A stretch of 16,019 nucleotides of DNA from Anaerolineales bacterium (lineage in GTDB: Bacteria > Chloroflexota > Anaerolineae > 4572-78 > J111). Each line of letters starts with the position of its first letter. Positions within the stretch are counted from its first letter, which is position 1. The DNA lies in NCBI GenBank assembly GCA_012032575.1, contig JAAUSP010000116.1:1-16019 (forward strand), in the 5' to 3' direction. The notes beneath the pieces were generated by a model that made no database searches, had not been told where the DNA came from, and was given only the letters and a program-made list of their open reading frames with translations. A program made the position numbers and the translations under genes. Of the stretch, positions 14,192 through 16,019 are shown piece after piece.

Positions 14192-15664
14192 GTGCGCTTG
14201 TTTCGAGCCATTACCCGGCAAGACGTTCTGGCCGCACTGATTCTATTCCTCCTGCCGCTGCTCCTCTTCTGGCCTGTCACCCTGGGGCCAAAGACCCTGC
14301 TGCCGGTTGACAACCTGTTTGCCTATGAGCCGTGGGCTTCCTCTAAAGAAGCGCTGGGTGTTGGGTTGCCCCAAAACCAACTCCTCTCGGATTTGATCCT
14401 GGAAAATTACGTCTGGAAAAAGTTTATCCGCGACTCCCTGGCCGCTGGACAGCTTCCCCTGTGGAATCCCTACATTCTGTCCGGCCAGCCTTTTCTAGCC
14501 AACGGCCAACATTCGGCCCTGTACCCGTTTAGCCTCATTTTTTATATCCTGCCGCTCGACAAAGCTTACGGCTGGTTCACTGTCTCACAACTGTGGCTGG
14601 CCGGTCTGGCCATGTATGTTTTTCTGCGCGTTCTGCGGGTCACGCGGCTGGGCGCGCTTATCGGCGGCATCACCTATTCGCTGAGCGCGTTTTTTGTCGT
14701 CAGTGTGGTCTTTACCATGATCATTGCCGGGGCGGTCTGGCTGCCGCTGCTTCTGGCGCTGATCGAGATCATCATCCGCAAGCAGGAAGAAAAAGGGCTG
14801 ACCGGCTACTCGCCCATTCCCTATGTGGTGGCCGGCGCGGTGACGCTGGGCATCCAAACCCTGGCCGGACACGTCGAAATTACCTATTATGTGCTGCTGG
14901 TCAGCGGCTATTACGCCCTCTGCCGGCTGCTTTTCCTGTGGCGGCGGCAGGGCACTCCCCGCTTTGCTCTGGGCCTGGCCGGCTGGTTGGGCGTGATGGT
15001 TTTTCTGGGCCTCAGCCTGGGGCTGGTGCAGCTTGGCCCCATGTACGAGGTGGTGACGCAGAATTTTCGCGATAACTCCGTCACCCTGGCCCAGGTGCGC
15101 GAGTGGGCCTTGCCCCTGCGCCGCCTGATCAGCTTTGTCATCCCCGATTTCTTTGGTAGCCCGGCTCATCACGGCTATTTCGATGTCGTTACCTGGCGCT
15201 GGCAGCCGCTTGGCCTCAACGCCGCCGGGCAGATCAATCCCCTTTGCGCCAACTGCACCAGTTGGGATACCAAAACCGCCGTCGAAGCCGGGGCCTATCT
15301 GGGAATTTTGCCGCTGACGCTGGCGGCGCTGGCAGGGGTGCAAGCATCAATGGAAGGCTGGAAGGCTGGAAGAATGGAAAAACGAACAACCTTCCAACCT
15401 TCCAACCTTCCAACCTTCCAACTTCCCGTCTTCATCTTCGCCGCGCTCGCTCTTCTCTCCCTGCTCTTCGCCTTCGGCACGCCTTTGTATGCGCTGCTGT
15501 TTTATGGCTTGCCCGGCTGGAATCAGCTTCACTCACCTTTCCGCTGGATTTTTCCCTTCACCCTGAGCATCGCCGTTCTGGCCGGCATCGGGGTGACATA
15601 TCTGGATAGACTGGTCAGCGCCAAATCAGGCAGGGGAGCAGGGGGAGCGGAGGAGCAGGGGTGA
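14192..15664 (+). CDS. YfhO-like multi-pass membrane protein (GT-C type), interrupted
   Basis: YfhO-family proteins are large membrane proteins with a GT-C fold, linked to glycosylation of teichoic acids or other envelope polymers. The first 490 residues show an N-terminal membrane helix, an outside loop (TLLPVDNLFAYEPW), the family stretch GQLPLWNPYILSGQPFLANG and about ten further membrane segments. Family members are usually longer: the frame stops at 15664 inside a GGGGAGC repeat, and homologous-looking sequence continues in another frame. A second repeat at 15351-15427 is translated in frame as an insertion (QPSNLPTFQLP). GTG at 14192 is only 2 bases from AGGAG, whereas in-frame TTG at 14198 is 8 bases away and may be the true start. 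It follows the DPM1-like gene by 5 bases. Confidence 0.78.
   Translation: MRLFRAITRQDVLAALILFLLPLLLFWPVTLGPKTLLPVDNLFAYEPWASSKEALGVGLPQNQLLSDLILENYVWKKFIRDSLAAGQLPLWNPYILSGQPFLANGQHSALYPFSLIFYILPLDKAYGWFTVSQLWLAGLAMYVFLRVLRVTRLGALIGGITYSLSAFFVVSVVFTMIIAGAVWLPLLLALIEIIIRKQEEKGLTGYSPIPYVVAGAVTLGIQTLAGHVEITYYVLLVSGYYALCRLLFLWRRQGTPRFALGLAGWLGVMVFLGLSLGLVQLGPMYEVVTQNFRDNSVTLAQVREWALPLRRLISFVIPDFFGSPAHHGYFDVVTWRWQPLGLNAAGQINPLCANCTSWDTKTAVEAGAYLGILPLTLAALAGVQASMEGWKAGRMEKRTTFQPSNLPTFQLPVFIFAALALLSLLFAFGTPLYALLFYGLPGWNQLHSPFRWIFPFTLSIAVLAGIGVTYLDRLVSAKSGRGAGGAEEQG
15351..15427. repeat. inverted pair of 8-base tandem repeats inside the YfhO-like gene
   Basis: The left side has TGGAAGGC twice and a variant TGGAAGAA (15351-15374). 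The right side has CTTCCAAC four times (15391-15422). The right unit's complement (TTGGAAGG in phase) matches the left unit at all but one position, so the block can fold as an imperfect hairpin. The whole block is in frame and encodes about 26 residues. Confidence 0.85.
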
Positions 15665-15708
15665 AATCTCTCCCCCGCTCCCTCGCACCTCTGCCCCCCT
15701 GCTTTCCC
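15629..15708. repeat. GGGGAGC-type imperfect inverted repeat at the break in the YfhO-like gene
   Basis: A G-rich side with words GGGGAGC, GGGGGAGCGG and GGAGCAGGGG (15629-15661) faces a C-rich side (15670-15708). The sides share a perfect 7-base pairing GGGGGAG/CTCCCCC and looser pairing beyond. The stop that ends the upstream frame is in its loop, and the frame change occurs within its homopolymer runs. Confidence 0.75.
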
Positions 15709-16019
15709 TCTACACCGGCTGGCTGCTCTTCTGGAGCGGCCTGCTGGGGGTGCTCGTCCTGCTGGTCGCCCTGTTTGTCCCCGGCCCTTTTATCCAGGCG
15801 GCCAGCGCTGTCTTCGCGCGTTCCGGCCTGGCCCAGAACGCCTTTGCCGATGGCCGCCAGTTTTGGCTATCAGTGGCCCAACTTTTTCAAATTCTTTCTC
15901 ATGCTGACGGCCACAGGCGCGGTGCTGCGGATTGTGCGCTGCCCTATTTGTTCCCCGGTTATTATCTAATAAACCGCAGGGGAGCGGAGGGGCGGGGGAG
16001 CAGGGGGGGAAATAATGCT
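15665..16019 (+). pseudogene. continuation of the YfhO-like gene in shifted frames, partial
   Basis: After the stop at 15664 the next frame reads LYTGWLLFWSGLLGVLVLL, a clear membrane helix, and continues to FADGRQF. At the TTTT run (15861-15864) homologous-looking sequence moves to another frame, reading GYQWPNFFKFFLMLTATG. That frame has the higher GC in third codon positions. One extra base in TTTT would explain this, and an indel in the G/C runs of the preceding repeat the first shift. Beyond about 15945 the correct frame is unclear. The gene seems to run off the right edge. Whether this is real decay or sequencing error cannot be decided here. Confidence 0.55.
15977..16009. repeat. second GGGGAGC-type repeat copy
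   Basis: The words GGGGAGCGGAGGGG and GGGGGAGCAGGGGG repeat those at 15629-15661, about 350 bases away in the same orientation. The matching C-rich arm, if any, lies beyond the window edge. Confidence 0.7.

Noticed and set aside
15351..15427. CRISPR-like array
   Set aside because: The units are contiguous 8-base words without spacers, and no cas genes are in the window.

Overview
The window is a GC-rich bacterial chromosomal segment. It most resembles a member of the Chloroflexota (Anaerolineae-like). This is an inference from the gene mix: a CruF-type carotenoid hydratase beside a family 2 glycosyltransferase, a ClpC unfoldase, a receiver-DUF309 fusion, a YfhO-like membrane protein, a large STAND/NACHT NTPase, and many short self-complementary repeats. 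No rRNA, tRNA, CRISPR array, transposase or phage gene was seen.

Layout. (1) Positions 1-2198, minus strand: the front part of a large STAND/NACHT P-loop NTPase, broken into three frames by two single-base losses at homopolymer runs and running off the left edge. (2) Positions 2289-6269, minus strand: a compact operon from one strong promoter near 6304-6332. Its order is small membrane protein, alpha/beta hydrolase, cruF-like carotenoid hydratase, plsY-like acyltransferase, then a CruG/CruC-like glycosyltransferase. It looks like a module for making and perhaps acylating glycosylated carotenoids. (3) Positions 6551-7309, plus strand: a single SET-domain methyltransferase gene with its own promoter and terminator. 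(4) Positions 7438-8847, minus strand: a mini-asparaginase, a PH-like unknown and a DUF2442 protein in tight coupling, preceded by the 3' remnant of an Mrr-type restriction endonuclease. (5) Positions 8850-11393, minus strand: clpC with a terminator. (6) Positions 11784-13342, plus strand: an OmpR/PhoB-type response regulator immediately followed by a degenerate-receiver/DUF309 fusion. (7) Positions 13339-16019, plus strand: a polyprenyl-phosphate-mannose synthase and a YfhO-like multi-pass membrane protein, probably an envelope glycosylation pair. The second gene is interrupted near the right edge.

The most distinctive feature is not a gene. About eight loci carry short words of roughly 6-9 bases, repeated and then met by their own reverse complement, and each locus uses a different word. 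Some lie between genes, one acts as the clpC terminator, two supply the stop codon and the last residues of plsY and cruF, and others are translated in frame inside the glycosyltransferase and the YfhO-like protein. Two hairpins upstream of clpC share a loop and differ by a compensatory base-pair change.

All four apparent frameshifts lie in or beside homopolymer runs, in the two genes nearest the window edges. Sequencing or assembly error therefore competes with true gene decay as the explanation.
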